From contig JAUTXW010000328.1 of assembly GCA_030620095.1 (NCBI GenBank), positions 248,001 to 312,000 of the forward strand: 64,000 nucleotides of DNA, written 5' to 3'. The notes under the pieces are model-generated. The model saw only the letters and a program-made list of their open reading frames with translations, was not told where the DNA came from and made no database searches. Source of the stretch: Kuschelorhynchus macadamiae. Lineage: Eukaryota; Arthropoda; Insecta; Coleoptera; Curculionidae. Both the position numbers and the translations under genes were made by a program. Shown in pieces: positions 53,060 to 64,000 of the stretch. Each line of letters opens with the position of its first letter. Within the stretch, counting starts at the first letter, position 1.

Positions 53060-54557
53060 CAAAATGTGCGGGGTTTCCAAACTAAATTAAAAGAACTTTC
53101 TACCTATGTAGCAATGTCTTGTTTTAATATAGTGGTACTGACAGAAACTTGGTTAAATGGTGATTTTGATGCAGAGTTGGGACTGTTACGCTATTCCATT
53201 CATAAAAAAGACAGAGGCCTGATTGCAACAGGCTAAACTATAAGCGGTGGCTTACTTATTATTACATTGGAGTAGATGAGAACCTCAAAGTAGCTGTCCT
53301 AGAACGTCCACGACAATCCAGTGGGCATGAAGAACGATGAGTAAAAGTTCAACCTAATATCGAGGAGTTTTCAATTAATTGTGAAAATGTTGAATATTTT
53401 TCGAAATTTTTTGTAACTAAACTTAATTTTTATGATAACTATTCTCAAATAAAAAAAATGCCTAAGGCAGCTACAATGTGCTATGTAAATTTAAGTCAAA
53501 TTAAAAATTCCTAATTTGCATAATGTTTTCTATCATATCATATTTATGAATGTCCGTGATACAGAAATAAAACTGCTTGTGATAATTTGGTATCATGTGA
53601 TAATCACCATCCAGCTTTGATGCTCTTCATAAATAATGGTAAAATTGCGTCTTAGAATTTTATTAACCAAGTAAATTGGGAACAAATCCTGGACTGTGTT
53701 ATAAACGAACTGTAGAAATTTTTTATTTAGTATTAAATAAGTGTTTGAATGAATTTATAGCTAAAGTTAAAATAAAAAGGAATTTTAAGTTTCTAGTTTA
53801 GTTCAGCCATGAACTAAAAGGTCAAATATACAAGTCTTTTCCAATGCAACAGAACTATGACACATTTAGTGAACTACGGATTGCTTGTAAGGAGATGTCA
53901 AAGAATTGTTACGATCATTATAAACACAAATGGAATAAAGTATTAAAGACTATGTTAAATCTTCCTGGAAGTATGTAAATTAAAAAAAAAGATCACAACA
54001 ATATCTCATTATTGGGTAAGCTTAATGACAATGATTTCACTAACTAATCCTTCTAATGTCCCAAAACATTTTTCTACAGTATGCACTACTAACACACTAA
54101 AATAACTACTAAATCACTATCTTTCAATAATATTAACATATATTTGTATGATTTTAAAATTTCTGAAATATTTAAAAAACTAGAAAACATTGATACAAAT
54201 AAAGGTCTAGTTCAGATGGTCTTAGGGGAAATTTTTAAAAAATTGTTCATTCTCTGTTCCAAGAGGTTTATGGATGCTTTTTAATAACTCTATCTCTAAT
54301 GGGATTTTTCTTTCTATCTGGAAAAATACTTTTGTGATTCTAATATATAAAAATAGTGGTAATAAAAGTAATGCCATAAATTACAGACCAATTTCTAAAA
54401 TATCACTTATTCGTAAAATAATTGCAGAATAAGTGTATGGTGGTCATTATACCTAAACAACATGGATTTATAAAGAAGTCAATCAGCACAAATTTACTGC
54501 TTTTTGGAGATTTTATTTCTGAAAAAACTTGAGGAAAAATATGATGTGGACGCTGTG
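53060..54557 (+). pseudogene. Jockey-like non-LTR element, 5' part (endonuclease and RT start)
   Basis: 53083-53240 gives an APE-type endonuclease segment (NIVVLTETWLNGDF, then YSIHKKDRG). After a long decayed stretch, RT blocks appear at ~54230-54560 in changing frames (a WKN-type block, NYRPISKIS, VVIIPKQHGFIKKS, TNLLLFGDFISE and KYDVDAVY). The text stops exactly at a TA/CAGGG transposon terminus (54558-54560). The remaining RT is found at 55880-56530. Dead. Confidence 0.7.
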
Positions 54558-54559
54558 TA

Positions 54560-55875
54560 CAGGGTCATCGTTTATATTTCGCCACCCATTTTCAGGGTTT
54601 ATTTTTGTAGATAGAAAAAAATAATAAATACAAAAGTTGTATGGATTTCAGGGTGCTTAGTAGAAAAAACAATTTTGAATATACAGGATGAATCAGAAAC
54701 TAGTAGCGTACCAAATTTTAGTTTTTTAAATGAAATGCCCTGTATATTTTTGATTTTCTAGATTCTTCTTATTATTCGCTTTTTAAAAATGTGTGATATG
54801 CCTATATTTGGATCGGTAGTTTTTAAGCTATTCGACTTCAAAATTAACTTTTAACTAAAATTCGAAATATAATATCCTAATTAATTTAGGTGAAATCGTG
54901 TGTAAGGTGATGATAATGTAAAAAATTATTAACATCATTTTAAAGTAAGGAAATATTTTATAATGAACAATAAATACTAAATAAAAATTTACAAAAATGA
55001 AAGAAAAAATGGCGAAGCACCTCTCAATATTTTATAACAATTTGCGATTAATGCAGTTAAAAATAAAATCGGATTGATTTTCGTTTAATCTTACAATTTT
55101 TTCCCTAATTCTTGGTTCCAATACAGCTATATTTTTATGCCTAATGTATTAATTTTTTTTTAGATAACCCCACAGAAGTCGTCAAGCCGCATCAGGTCTG
55201 GACTTTTTGCTAGCTATTTTGTATGTCCATTTTGTACAATACACAGATCATAGTTCCGATTCAAAAATTGAGTAGTATTTAATACATTGTATATTGGACC
55301 GCAATCCTGTTGTCAAGTGAACTTAAATCTCTGATTTAAAGTAATGTTATCTAACTTTGTTCTATATCATTTCCAGATATTTGAGATATCTGAAACCAGT
55401 AAGACTTTCACCGAAAAAGACTGGTCCGATAACTTTTAGAATGATATGTTTTAGAATGCCATACCAAACATTTAAACTTTGTCGTCCTTGAATTTTGACT
55501 ACTTAAATTTTGTGAGGTTTGTTTGTCGCCCAGAAATGTTGAATGCGACGATTAAACATACCATTAGTAGTAAACGTAGCTTCATCGGTAAAAACTATAC
55601 TATCTAAAAAGAGCGGATATAACAAACATCTTAAAATTTTTTGACAAAAAAATTAATGTTCATCGTTCATTTTCTTCAGTATCTGTACTTGCATCAGTAA
55701 TTGATCGTTGGGTTTTCTGCAATAAAATGAACCAGTTATAGTCCTAAGTATAGAAAATCGACAACAATAATTTACCTGTAAAGAATAGCAACACGCTTAA
55801 GTTCTTTTGGATTTGCAGTTCTTCTTCTATTCAAACTTTTGGCACCTTCAAATTTGATTACTATATATTTTACTG
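54560..55875 (-). pseudogene. Mariner-like element relic with degenerate transposase
   Basis: Left terminus TA/CAGGGTCATCG at 54558-54570. Minus-strand coding traces at ~55620-55370 include IVFTDEATFTTNG (first catalytic Asp), QGRQSLNVWYGIL and VIGPVFFGESLTG. The C-terminal aspartate blocks are not readable. The right terminus was not found; the jockey RT text resumes near 55880. At least several indels; inactive. Confidence 0.65.
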
Positions 55876-55879
55876 TGCT

Positions 55880-56554
55880 TCGTGTTGGGGCGGTTCTGGT
55901 GCACTTTTGAAATGGTTAGAGTCTTATTTAACAGGAAAACAACATTTTGTTGAAATCAATCATCATTATTCGAACCATATGAATGTTATTACTCAAAACT
56001 GTTCAAAAAACTTCAAGAAGATCTCGATATTCTACAACTAGTATAACATAAATAAAATGATTCTCAATATAAGCAAATGTAAGTTCATTAAATTTCGTAA
56101 TCGCAAAAATGTTCAGAAACCCTTTAATTATCAATTTAACAATACTCCTTTCGTATGAGTGGATATAATCAGAGAACTTGATGCTTTAATTGATTTTTTG
56201 CCTTTACCACCCATATCATACACACAAATTAATCCAAGTTGAATACAAATTTTTAAGAAATATTGTTTTTAAAAAGTATATGTTCTTAAATGACATTAAT
56301 TGTTGCAGCCTAGAGAAGAAATTAAACGTAATTAAATATCACTGAACGTCTAAAAATAATTGACATTTTTTGCTATAAAATTGTAAATAATTATATTGAT
56401 TATCTTGATTTGCTTTCCGAAATCCAATTATATGTTCCTTCCAGAAATCTCAGAGGTCTGAAAGATGTTACAACTTTTGAAATTAAATATCTTAGAACCT
56501 ACTATGGACAAAACGCACATTGTCTTTAATTGTATAAAGTTTAAAGTAACACTA
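55880..56554 (+). pseudogene. Jockey-like non-LTR element, 3' part of RT
   Basis: GALLKWLESYLTGKQHFVEI at ~55890-55955 is the RT segment expected after the stretch interrupted at 54558. The C-terminal connection-type region appears at ~56345-56515 (ERLKIIDIFCYKIVNN, YVPSRNLRGL, TYYGQNA). The catalytic YADD block is degraded. The next mobile element inserts at 56555. Confidence 0.7.
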
Positions 56555-57166
56555 TACAGTGTGTCTCAGATTCGCTTCTCTATATAGGGATCTAGGCTCC
56601 TATTATACCTACAGCAAAGGTTAAATGGGGAAAGTTTTAGAGGAAACTTATTGCATTCGATATCTGGCTTCAGATTTACGATCGATCAATAAGTTTGGGA
56701 AATATCGGAGAAAAATCGAAAATGGCGGATTTCGTTTTTCGCCAGTATATCCAGAACGGTAAATTTGACAGCTGTCAAATTGTGACATTATTCGGACACA
56801 TTTTTAAGACAAATAAGATGGCGTATACGACAAGGCTTCATTGTTTTTTGTTAACCCGCAACTCACTTCAACTTTTATTTTTCTTATGACCGCCATATTG
56901 GATTTTTCGATTTTTGGAAAGAGCCTAAAATTTCCAGTCTAGTGATATCTCACAAGCGCATTAAAGATTTTAGTGTCATCAAAATATCACACTTCGTAAA
57001 TTAGGTTTCAATGTTTTTAAAGGAGGCCATGATTTATTTGTCACAAGATAACATTAATAAGTAAGTAATGTATTGAACGCATTGAATTTTCAATACAACA
57101 TGAACGTAAATAACGACTTAAAAATCTAAATGAGCTTTAACTACTTTGTAAGTGGGTAACATTAAT

Positions 57167-58934
57167 TTACAAATCTGTAAAATGGCGTCCATTTGCATCG
57201 AGACAATTTGGACAATTGGTGACTGTTTTTCGTACAACCCTCGTAAGTGTGGTTCGGTTAATATTTCTAAATGTGTCCAGAACTCTTTGTCTCAGGATTT
57301 CTATGGTCACGGGGGGATCAAATTCATAGATTTCATTCTTCGTGTGACCCCAGAGGTAGAAATCCAAGGGCGACAAGTCAGGGGATCTAGGAGGCCAAGA
57401 TATTGGACCATTTAAAGAAATTATTCTTTCGTCAAACTGCTCTCTTAAGAAGTTGCTGACTTGAATGGTATTGTGAGCTGGACATCCGTCTTGTTGAAAC
57501 GAAGTTCTTGTTAATTCATCTTCCGTTAGAATAGCTCGTAAGGCTGGTACAACTTGGTTTCGCAAAAGCTCTAGGTACCTCTGCTCGTTTAGGCTGTAGT
57601 CAAACAAAAATGGTCCAATAAGTCGATTTTCTGAAATGATTAATAATTTATAAATAGGTGCCCAGCAGTCAAGGGCGGCAGGGTCGGCCGGGTGGTACTA
57701 GAAACTATAAATTATAAAGGGAAAATTATCTTTATTAAAAAGTAGATATTCTTTCCAAAAATAATTATCGAAACATCCTGTAATGAATGAGCTTGTATAC
57801 AGTTGAAACCTATTCAGCTTTAGTATGAAAAAAAAACATATGTGGTTAGCGGGAAGTAATAGCCGTAATAAATTATTTTGTTGGTATTGCATATTAATTT
57901 CGGAAATACTAAATCAATTTATTTTAGTGATATAATAATCTTAAAGAAGTACACCGTGCCTTAATAAAACATAAAATATCAAAAGAACAAACTTCGATAT
58001 TTGATTAATATGGTATTTTTTTTATAACGCAAGAACTAGGCTTCCCGGGTAATAACAAATCATTAAATTCAGACAATCAAATAATTTTAGAGAATTAGCT
58101 AAATCTGCAGAAAATTTAGATAAAGTGTTAATAAATTTATAGAACCCAATTCTATTTTTATAGGTTCTTCGAAACTACAATACAAAATGATTGAATAAAA
58201 ATGTAATACAATATCAAAAAAGTAAGTTGACTGACTAGAGTAGAACGTTTTACTTTTTTTTTTATTAGATCTCTTTTAGTATCATTAAAGAACTAAACGA
58301 AAAAAAAAAAGATTATTATTTGACCATCATTTGGTGGTTATTTAAAAAAGATTGGTTAGATTAACTTACCAATGATCCCACACCAAACGTTACTTCCAAA
58401 TCTGATCTGTAGACGTCCCGCTACCACTTCGTGAGGATTTTGCACAGCCCAATGATGACGGTTGTGCCTATTAAAGACTCCACAATTCGTGAACCTGCTC
58501 TCATCGGACCACAAGACATAATTTACAAAATCAGGATTTTCATTACATCTCATAGTATACCACTCACAGAACTGTAGTCGTCTTGGAAAATCAGTTTCCT
58601 TAAGTCCTTGTACTATTATGGGTTTGTATGGATGGTACTTATTCTTTTTTAAAACTCTCTGTACTGTTGATTTTGGTACATTAGTTTCCTGTTTTACAGT
58701 TCTTACCGATGCACTAGGGTTTTCGTTGATAGCTTGTAAAATATTTCTGTCTCGATTTTCATTGCTATTATTGTATCCGCTTCTAGGTTGTTCGAAGGCG
58801 CCATGGTTAATTAAATAAACTACGATTTTCCTGAAATGGGTTTTATGAGGCTGCCGTCGTTCGGGATACATATCCAAATACCTTGCTGAGGTAACGTCGG
58901 CGTTTCTGTATGATTGAAAGTACAGAGCTAACAT
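57167..58934 (-). CDS. Tc1/mariner-like (DUF4817-type) transposase with one intron
   Basis: Exon 1 (58934-58370) starts at an ATG (MLALYFQSYRNADV); family-type sequence continues about ten codons upstream in frame, but the expected first Met reads ATT. It has a DUF4817-like helix-turn-helix (ARYLDMYPERRQPHKTHF), a second helix-turn-helix (ASVRTVKQETNVPKSTVQRV) and the first catalytic Asp in VLWSDESRF. The intron (58369-57631) sits within the conserved GII..R.IGP block. Exon 2 (57630-57167) has the second Asp in SFQQDGCPAHNT and the third in WPPRSPDLSPLDFYLWG. Together ~340 residues, all three aspartates present, no other disruption seen: potentially the only functional transposase in the window. 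Confidence 0.8.
57631..58369 (-). other. Intron (739 nt) in the transposase gene
   Basis: Donor G|GTAAGTTAATC and acceptor ATTAATCATTTCAG on the minus strand. Removal keeps frame exactly within the conserved block. The interior is AT-rich without coding content; a GC-richer patch lies near 57675-57700. The sister copies at 18.8, 42.9, 14.1 and 0.1 kb have no intron at this site. Confidence 0.75.
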
Positions 58935-59554
58935 GTCAACGTTTTCTTCATTTGAATACGGAATGCCGGCCTTTTTCTATAGGTTTTGACAATTTACATG
59001 TCAGATTTATGATTTTATTCAGATAAAAGCGTACCCACTCCTTAGAAAAGCATTGAGAGCCAACATTACTTTAAATAATGACCTCCTTAGAAAAAACTGA
59101 AACCTAACTTTACGAAGTGTAATGTTTCGATGATACTAAAATCTTTAATGCACTTGTGAGATATCACTAGACTGGAAATTTTAGGCTCTTTCCAAAAATC
59201 AAAAAATCCAATGTGGCGGCCATAAGAAAAATGAAAGTTGAGGCGGCTTGCGGGTTAACAAAAAACAATGAAGACGTGTCATATTCGCCATTTTATTTGT
59301 CTTAAAAATGTGTCCCAATAATGTCACATTTTAGCAGCTGTCAAATTTACCGTTCTGGATATACTGGCCAAAAACGAAATCCGCCATTTTCGGGTTTTCC
59401 CCGATATTTCTAAAAACAATTGATCGATCGTAAATCTGAAGCCAGATATCGAATGCAATAAGTTTCCTCTAAAACTTTTCCCATTTAACGATTGCTGTAG
59501 GTATAATAGGAGCCGAGATCCCTGTATAGAGAAGCGAATCTGGGACACACTGTA

Positions 59555-62500
59555 TAGCTTAAGATTTAGTGAAATTTTAATTTGATATTAGTACATTGTA
59601 CGACTGGCTGTATCCCGTTTGTTAATAATTTTAACTTTCTTTAAATAAGTATATAAGGTGCTTTTTTATATAATATTAGATCCAGTAACTCCTTGTTTAT
59701 TTTATAAAAGATGTCCAAAATTGAACCTAAATTTAGGCTTGGCAAATTTTAAAGCTCACCTTAAGAATAAATCTTTCCATAAATAGAACTAAAAAGGATA
59801 TACAATGCGACTTTATGAAGTCGGACTTAAACTAATAAAGACATGGACATTATACTCGTAGTATAAAATTCAAGACACTCAGTACATACATGTCTTTTTG
59901 TGAATAAGTAGTTCTGTATTAGTGATTGAAGCCGACTTTATAAAGAAAAGTCTTCATAATTGAACAAAATATTATTTTTTATTTTTTAGCGCTTTTTTAA
60001 AGTCGGTTTCATTTTTTATAGATATTTTTTACAATAATTTAATCCATAAATATCCTATTCAACTGTAAAACTGCATTTCCACACTAGCTACTAATGAAAA
60101 TGTAAGCTAAGATATTAATTCGCAAAGCCTTTGCGAGCGACTTTACTTGCAGACCTTATTCGCCCACGTGTATTTTCATATCGGCAAAAAAGGCGAAATA
60201 GGAAAGGAAACCCTATTTGGCATGGACATAAATCTGCTTTGGTGGCGAACGCGAAAGACCCAAAAAGCGGTTTCCAGTCTGGACCTGTCTGTCCTACGAC
60301 ATCCATTATGTAGGAGCGAGGACGCTGTTTTTAAAAATAAACCCTAATATAATTTATAACTGTCTTCAGTTTTTTCGTTTCTTTATAGCGATTATAAAAA
60401 TATGAAAACGTGCTTTAGTGCTTAGAAATAGTATTACAGCGTGGAGTCTGTCTACACGCTGTAATAAAATAGAGCAGAAATAACGTTTACATTCTTCTCT
60501 TTTTAACCGGCTTCAAAAAAGGAGGAGGTTATCAATTCGATCTTATGTATGTACATCGATTACTTAGCGGTAGTTTGACCAATTTGGATCAAATTTTCAG
60601 AGAATATCCAGGATGTTACAGGAGTGGTCCCATAGCAAGTTTATTAAAAAAATGTTAAAAACGGCGGACTCAGGTCATTTTCAACTGTTTTCCCAATGTC
60701 ACATTGAACAATATATGCGTTCACCATTCTGTCAGGAAGAAAAAATATGTAATGTTACCATTGCATATTGTATAATGAGATATGATATTATACAATGTTA
60801 CATAATATGCAGTTGACCACCGTCTATTTGTTACACTTGACGTTTATAATAAAACTCGTATAAACAGAACTAAAAAGGATGAAATAAAAAAAATTATATA
60901 AAAAATTAAACCGACTTATGCTAATAAACTGCGATCGCAACGACTAATAAATAGCAATTCGTGCTCTTTGTCTTCGTCAAACATCTAATGAATGATGCAA
61001 CGATCGGCGATACCCTCGCGCATCTTACATTCGTGATTTTCTTTTCACTGTCGATCAAATCACTTCATACGTTTTCAGGGTAGCAGGACCGACAATGATT
61101 TTGCAGAATGTGATTTGCTTTGATTCTTTGATGCTTTTTACGAGCGTATTTATTAAATAAAATTTAATGGGTAGCTGCTGTTTTTGTGTGTTTTCTTTAT
61201 TTTCATTGGATTTAAAATATATTTCAGTGTTTCTTCGTTAAATTAATATAATAAAAATGTTTAAAAAACATAAATTAAGTTATTTGTGAAATTTTTATTC
61301 TGAAATTGACAACAATTTTGCAAAGTGCAATATTTGTGCAGCTAAATTATCTTATAAGACAAGTAAATATTATCCGATAGAAGTTGTCTTAGCGGAAAAA
61401 AAGCAAAAATTCTTTTTTTATTTTTAAACACGAATTTAAAAAATATACAAAAACAATAATATGAATATTACTCTAAAGTTTAGTTTTAACACACCTAAAT
61501 TATTCTCGATGAATACGTGTTTTTCGTTTTTACAGTTTTTGTGTATAGTTTATATGTGTACTAATATTAGAATATGATTTTATATAAAAATGTTAAATGA
61601 ATAATTATTTTAACGGCTCATAAACTATTCGTGCGTTTTTATTAACATAGCAATTTGCAAAAATCGTAATTTTATTAAAAATATGGATTTACCTAATATT
61701 TTACTTTGGAAATCAATTTCACACCGAAATGTTTATATACTACACTGTTTCACAAATATTTCACAATCTCAATTATTTCAAATCGCAATCGCAGGTCACA
61801 ATCACAACGATTGGAAAATTGCAATCGCAGTTGACAGACATTATACTCGTGGTATTAGCTATTGAAACACTCAGTACATAAACATATTTTTGTTATTAAG
61901 TAATTAAGGATAAAACTTTACAGAGTCAAATTTCCCAGGTGAAATAAAATATTATTTTTCACTTTTTAGTAGCATTTTTTTGAAGTAGGTTTTATTTTTT
62001 ATATATTTTTATAGCATTGAAGCTATGAATAAATAAAAATATGTAATACAGAGAAGAGGGAAGCACATGTTAGTGGCGAAGCTAGAACCCCCCCAGCACT
62101 CGCGATAATGTGTTATGGAGCTGATGATTTTTTTAAGTCATCACTTATTTTCCTGCCTTGTTAAACTTGAAATTATGCAAAACCAAACATTACTGAATTT
62201 TTTTTAGTCATCATTACATCATGTTACGAACAAAGCCCGAAATTGTACAAAGTTGACAATGTACAGACATTTTTGTACAAAGTCGGCATTGCACACCTCA
62301 ACCATACAAAGTACGAAAGTTATTTGTTTTGACGTACTTTGTCCGACTTTGCCTGTACAAAGTCAGCATTGTACAGGTCTATCTGTGCAAAGTTGTTTTT
62401 ACCAACAACTGAAGAAGTGAGGTTATAGTTTCGCTGCTTTTTCAGTTTAAATAAAACGACGCTCTACTTAAAAATTAATGAATTACATATTGGTGTAAAT
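59555..62500. other. AT-rich interval with MITE-like pieces and a BED-finger trace
   Basis: Direct repeat: ~59850-60020 and ~61845-62000 (TATACTCGT, CACTCAGTACATA, TTTGAAGT.GGTTT). ~60506-60535 is an ACCGGCTTCAAAAAAGGAGGAGG-type MITE end, mate-like to the TAAAGTCGGTTT pieces. 60115-60345 is a GC-richer segment open in several frames. 62240-62400 has repeated TGTACAAAGT units. Confidence 0.5.
61258..61400 (+). pseudogene. hAT-type BED zinc-finger trace
   Basis: FYSEIDNNFAKCNICAAKL followed by SYKTSKYY matches the start of a ZBED/hAT BED finger (C-x-x-C present, the His pair not readable). A stop lies just upstream. Fragment only. Confidence 0.5.
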
Positions 62501-62509
62501 AGTTTTATT

Positions 62510-63940
62510 ATTAAAACAGAGCAACATTATAATAGGCTAATTAATGAAGTTCTGACTGCCAAAAACCGCCCAAAAAAACCTCAACAGATTACAGGCGGCT
62601 TAAACGTTATGATGTGCTTACAGTGGGTGACAGCAAGAAATTGATTTTACCTATGTGCAAATCAGCTGAGAATAACGTAAAATATTACGTTCGTAATTTG
62701 GAATTATTTAATATAATTAAAAACGCTCATGTGGAAACTGGGCACGGTGGAATTCATAAACTAGAACATAATTCAAAACAAAAATATGTCAACATAACAA
62801 GAGATATTATTAAAATTTTCCTGGAGAATTGTCAGTCATGTTTAAAGAAGCGAGTGTATCCCAAAAAGGGCATAGTTGTCAAACCTATGGTTTTTAATGA
62901 GGTAAACTTACGAGCCTTGACTTAATTGATTTTCAAACGTGTCCAAACGGGGAATACAAATTTATATTAAACTATCAAGACCACTTAAGCAAATTCGTAA
63001 CTCTTCGTCCATTAAAAAGTAAAAGAGCTGCTGAAGTGGTATACCATCTTGTGGACATATTCTGTCTATTTGGCGCTCCATCAGTTTTGAGGTCCGACAA
63101 TGGAAGGGAGTTTGTAAACAGCGTAATCGAAGAACTAAAATATATTTGGCCAGAATTAAAAATTGTACATGGGAAGCCTCGACATTCCCAAAGTCAGGGT
63201 AGTGTAGAGAGGGCGAACCGCGACGTAGAAGATATAATTGTAGCATGGATGGAGGACAATAAATCAAAAAAACGGAGCGAAGGGTTGCGCTTCTGACAAT
63301 TTCAAAAAACAACAGTTTCCATTCCGGCATTAAACAAACACCGTTTGAAGTTATGTTTGGAAGAATAGCTAAACTAGGCTTAGCATCCAGCAGCCTACCT
63401 AAATCAGTTGTTGAAAATTTAACTACGGAAGAAGAAATGGAAACAGTTTTTGGTTCGTTAGAAATTGTACACAAAACTCAAGAGAATAATGGTACTGACA
63501 ACGAGAAAGAAAATGAAATGATTTAAATGAAAATAATCCAGTAATTGTAGTGCACGCCTATGAACAAGTAGATAACGTTAGTTTTGAGATTATTGAAACA
63601 GATCACCAGCCAAATGAAGAGTTATTTATAACAACTGACCAAGAAAATCTAGAAAATGTTTCTGCGACTGAAATCGACAGCACGATTTTAGACATAAAAA
63701 ATAGTATTTCAGAAAACCAAAAATTAGCTATAGCTGGATTACATGAGCAAGCGAAACGAATGAAAATAGGAAGCGAAAAAAGATACCCACCTATAGAAAA
63801 AGGTTCACATGTTACTGTACCGATTGCAGCTTTAGATAGAGGTGGGTAAAAACTTAATTTTTTCTAGAGTTGCTTTGAAAGGTGCCAATATGGCACAGGT
63901 AGCACACCTTGAAAAACTTCCATTGCACACATCGCGAGGA
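62510..63940 (+). pseudogene. Integrase relic (KRAB-A-2-like/Ginger- or gypsy-type rve), frameshifted
   Basis: From ~62515 an in-frame lead (HYNRLINEVLTAKNRPKK, RRLKRYDVL) joins the frame to 62925: an H-x-H...C-x-x-C zinc-binding region (HVETGHGGIHK ... NCQSCLKKR). The rve core follows in a second frame: a LIDFQ aspartate block, VLRSDNGREFVNS and SQGSVERANRDVE (the D-D-E set). Later frames carry GIKQTPFEVMFGR and a C-terminal KRMKIGSEKRYPP..KGSHVTVPI block to 63849. At least three frame changes. Gene structure resembles the KRAB-A-domain-2-like integrases common in insect DNA; no LTR or TIR is seen before the window end. Confidence 0.7.
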
Positions 63941-64000
63941 ATTTGACATTTTAAATTAATTGTTGGTTAATTTTGACCTTGAAGTTTTGTTTTGGTATAA
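63941..64000. other. Window end
   Basis: Short non-coding remainder. Confidence 0.4.

Larger units (their letters stand above)
56557..59552 (-). mobile_element. Mariner-like element with ~440-bp TIRs, TA-flanked, 2,996 bp, nearly intact
   Basis: Termini CAGTGTGTC at 56557 and its complement ending at 59552, flanked by TA (56555-56556 and 59553-59554). Inverted repeats extend to ~57000 and from ~59115 with a few per cent mismatch. The transposase lies between them on the minus strand. Confidence 0.9.

Noticed and set aside
60506..60910. Host gene near the AAGGAGGAGG segment
   Set aside because: The sequence is a dispersed MITE-type repeat with no conserved coding.
62962..63474. 170-codon minus-strand open frame
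   Set aside because: Antisense to the integrase relic, whose DDE motifs are on the plus strand.

Overview
The window looks like AT-rich, repeat-dense nuclear DNA of an arthropod, most likely an insect. The evidence is the transposon content: many Tc1/mariner-like transposases of the type usually linked to a DUF4817 helix-turn-helix, a Penelope-like GIY-YIG retroelement, jockey-like RT and a KRAB-A-2-like integrase. Host introns and (TA)n tracts are also present. I found no convincing single-copy host gene, tRNA, rRNA or CRISPR array. The species cannot be fixed from this sequence.

The centrepiece is a complete Polinton/Maverick (adintovirus-like) integrated virus at 21426-39755 (18,330 bp). 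It has ~193-bp terminal inverted repeats starting AGTAG and a perfect 6-bp target duplication CATTAG (21420-21425 and 39756-39761). It carries the full virus-like set: protein-primed type B DNA polymerase, retroviral-type integrase with chromodomain, FtsK/A32-type packaging ATPase, adenain-like protease, double-jelly-roll major capsid, single-jelly-roll penton, a parvovirus-type phospholipase A2 virion protein and the conserved DUF8207-type PY protein. It also has accessory genes: three tandem paralogous small helical proteins, a BIR protein with a C-terminal membrane anchor, a secreted/type I membrane protein, a split RING finger, coiled-coil proteins and a repeat-rich protein. The copy is decayed. 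Capsid, penton and polymerase carry frameshifts and PY has an in-frame stop, while integrase, ATPase, phospholipase, BIR, membrane protein and the three paralogs are open. The polymerase reading frame contains two short GT-AG introns.

Left of the Polinton (1-21,400): a transposase C-terminus cut by the window edge (1-525); a non-autonomous TIR element with a 7-bp duplication (1966-3921) holding a perfect 27-bp-arm hairpin; a tyrosine-recombinase (Crypton-like) fragment (5.1 kb); a GIY-YIG remnant with a 118-bp tandem duplication (9.5-10.1 kb); another transposase relic (13.7-14.5 kb); a dead hAT element with recognisable 8-bp duplication (15145-17664); and an inverted-duplicated mariner-like element (18.2-20.5 kb).

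Right of it (39,760-64,000): a Penelope-like element split cleanly by a 2.9-kb mariner-like element with ~660-bp TIRs (41845-44761); a three-armed foldback repeat and non-LTR RT fragment (46.9-47.8 kb); a modular repeat family that includes the empty-site paralog of the Polinton target (50.2-51.0 kb); a pogo/Tigger-like relic (52-53 kb); a jockey-like element broken by two DNA transposons (53.1-56.5 kb); a nearly intact mariner-like element whose transposase contains a 739-nt spliceosomal-type intron (56557-59552); and an integrase relic (62.5-63.9 kb). Long stretches between these are AT-rich and without recognisable genes.
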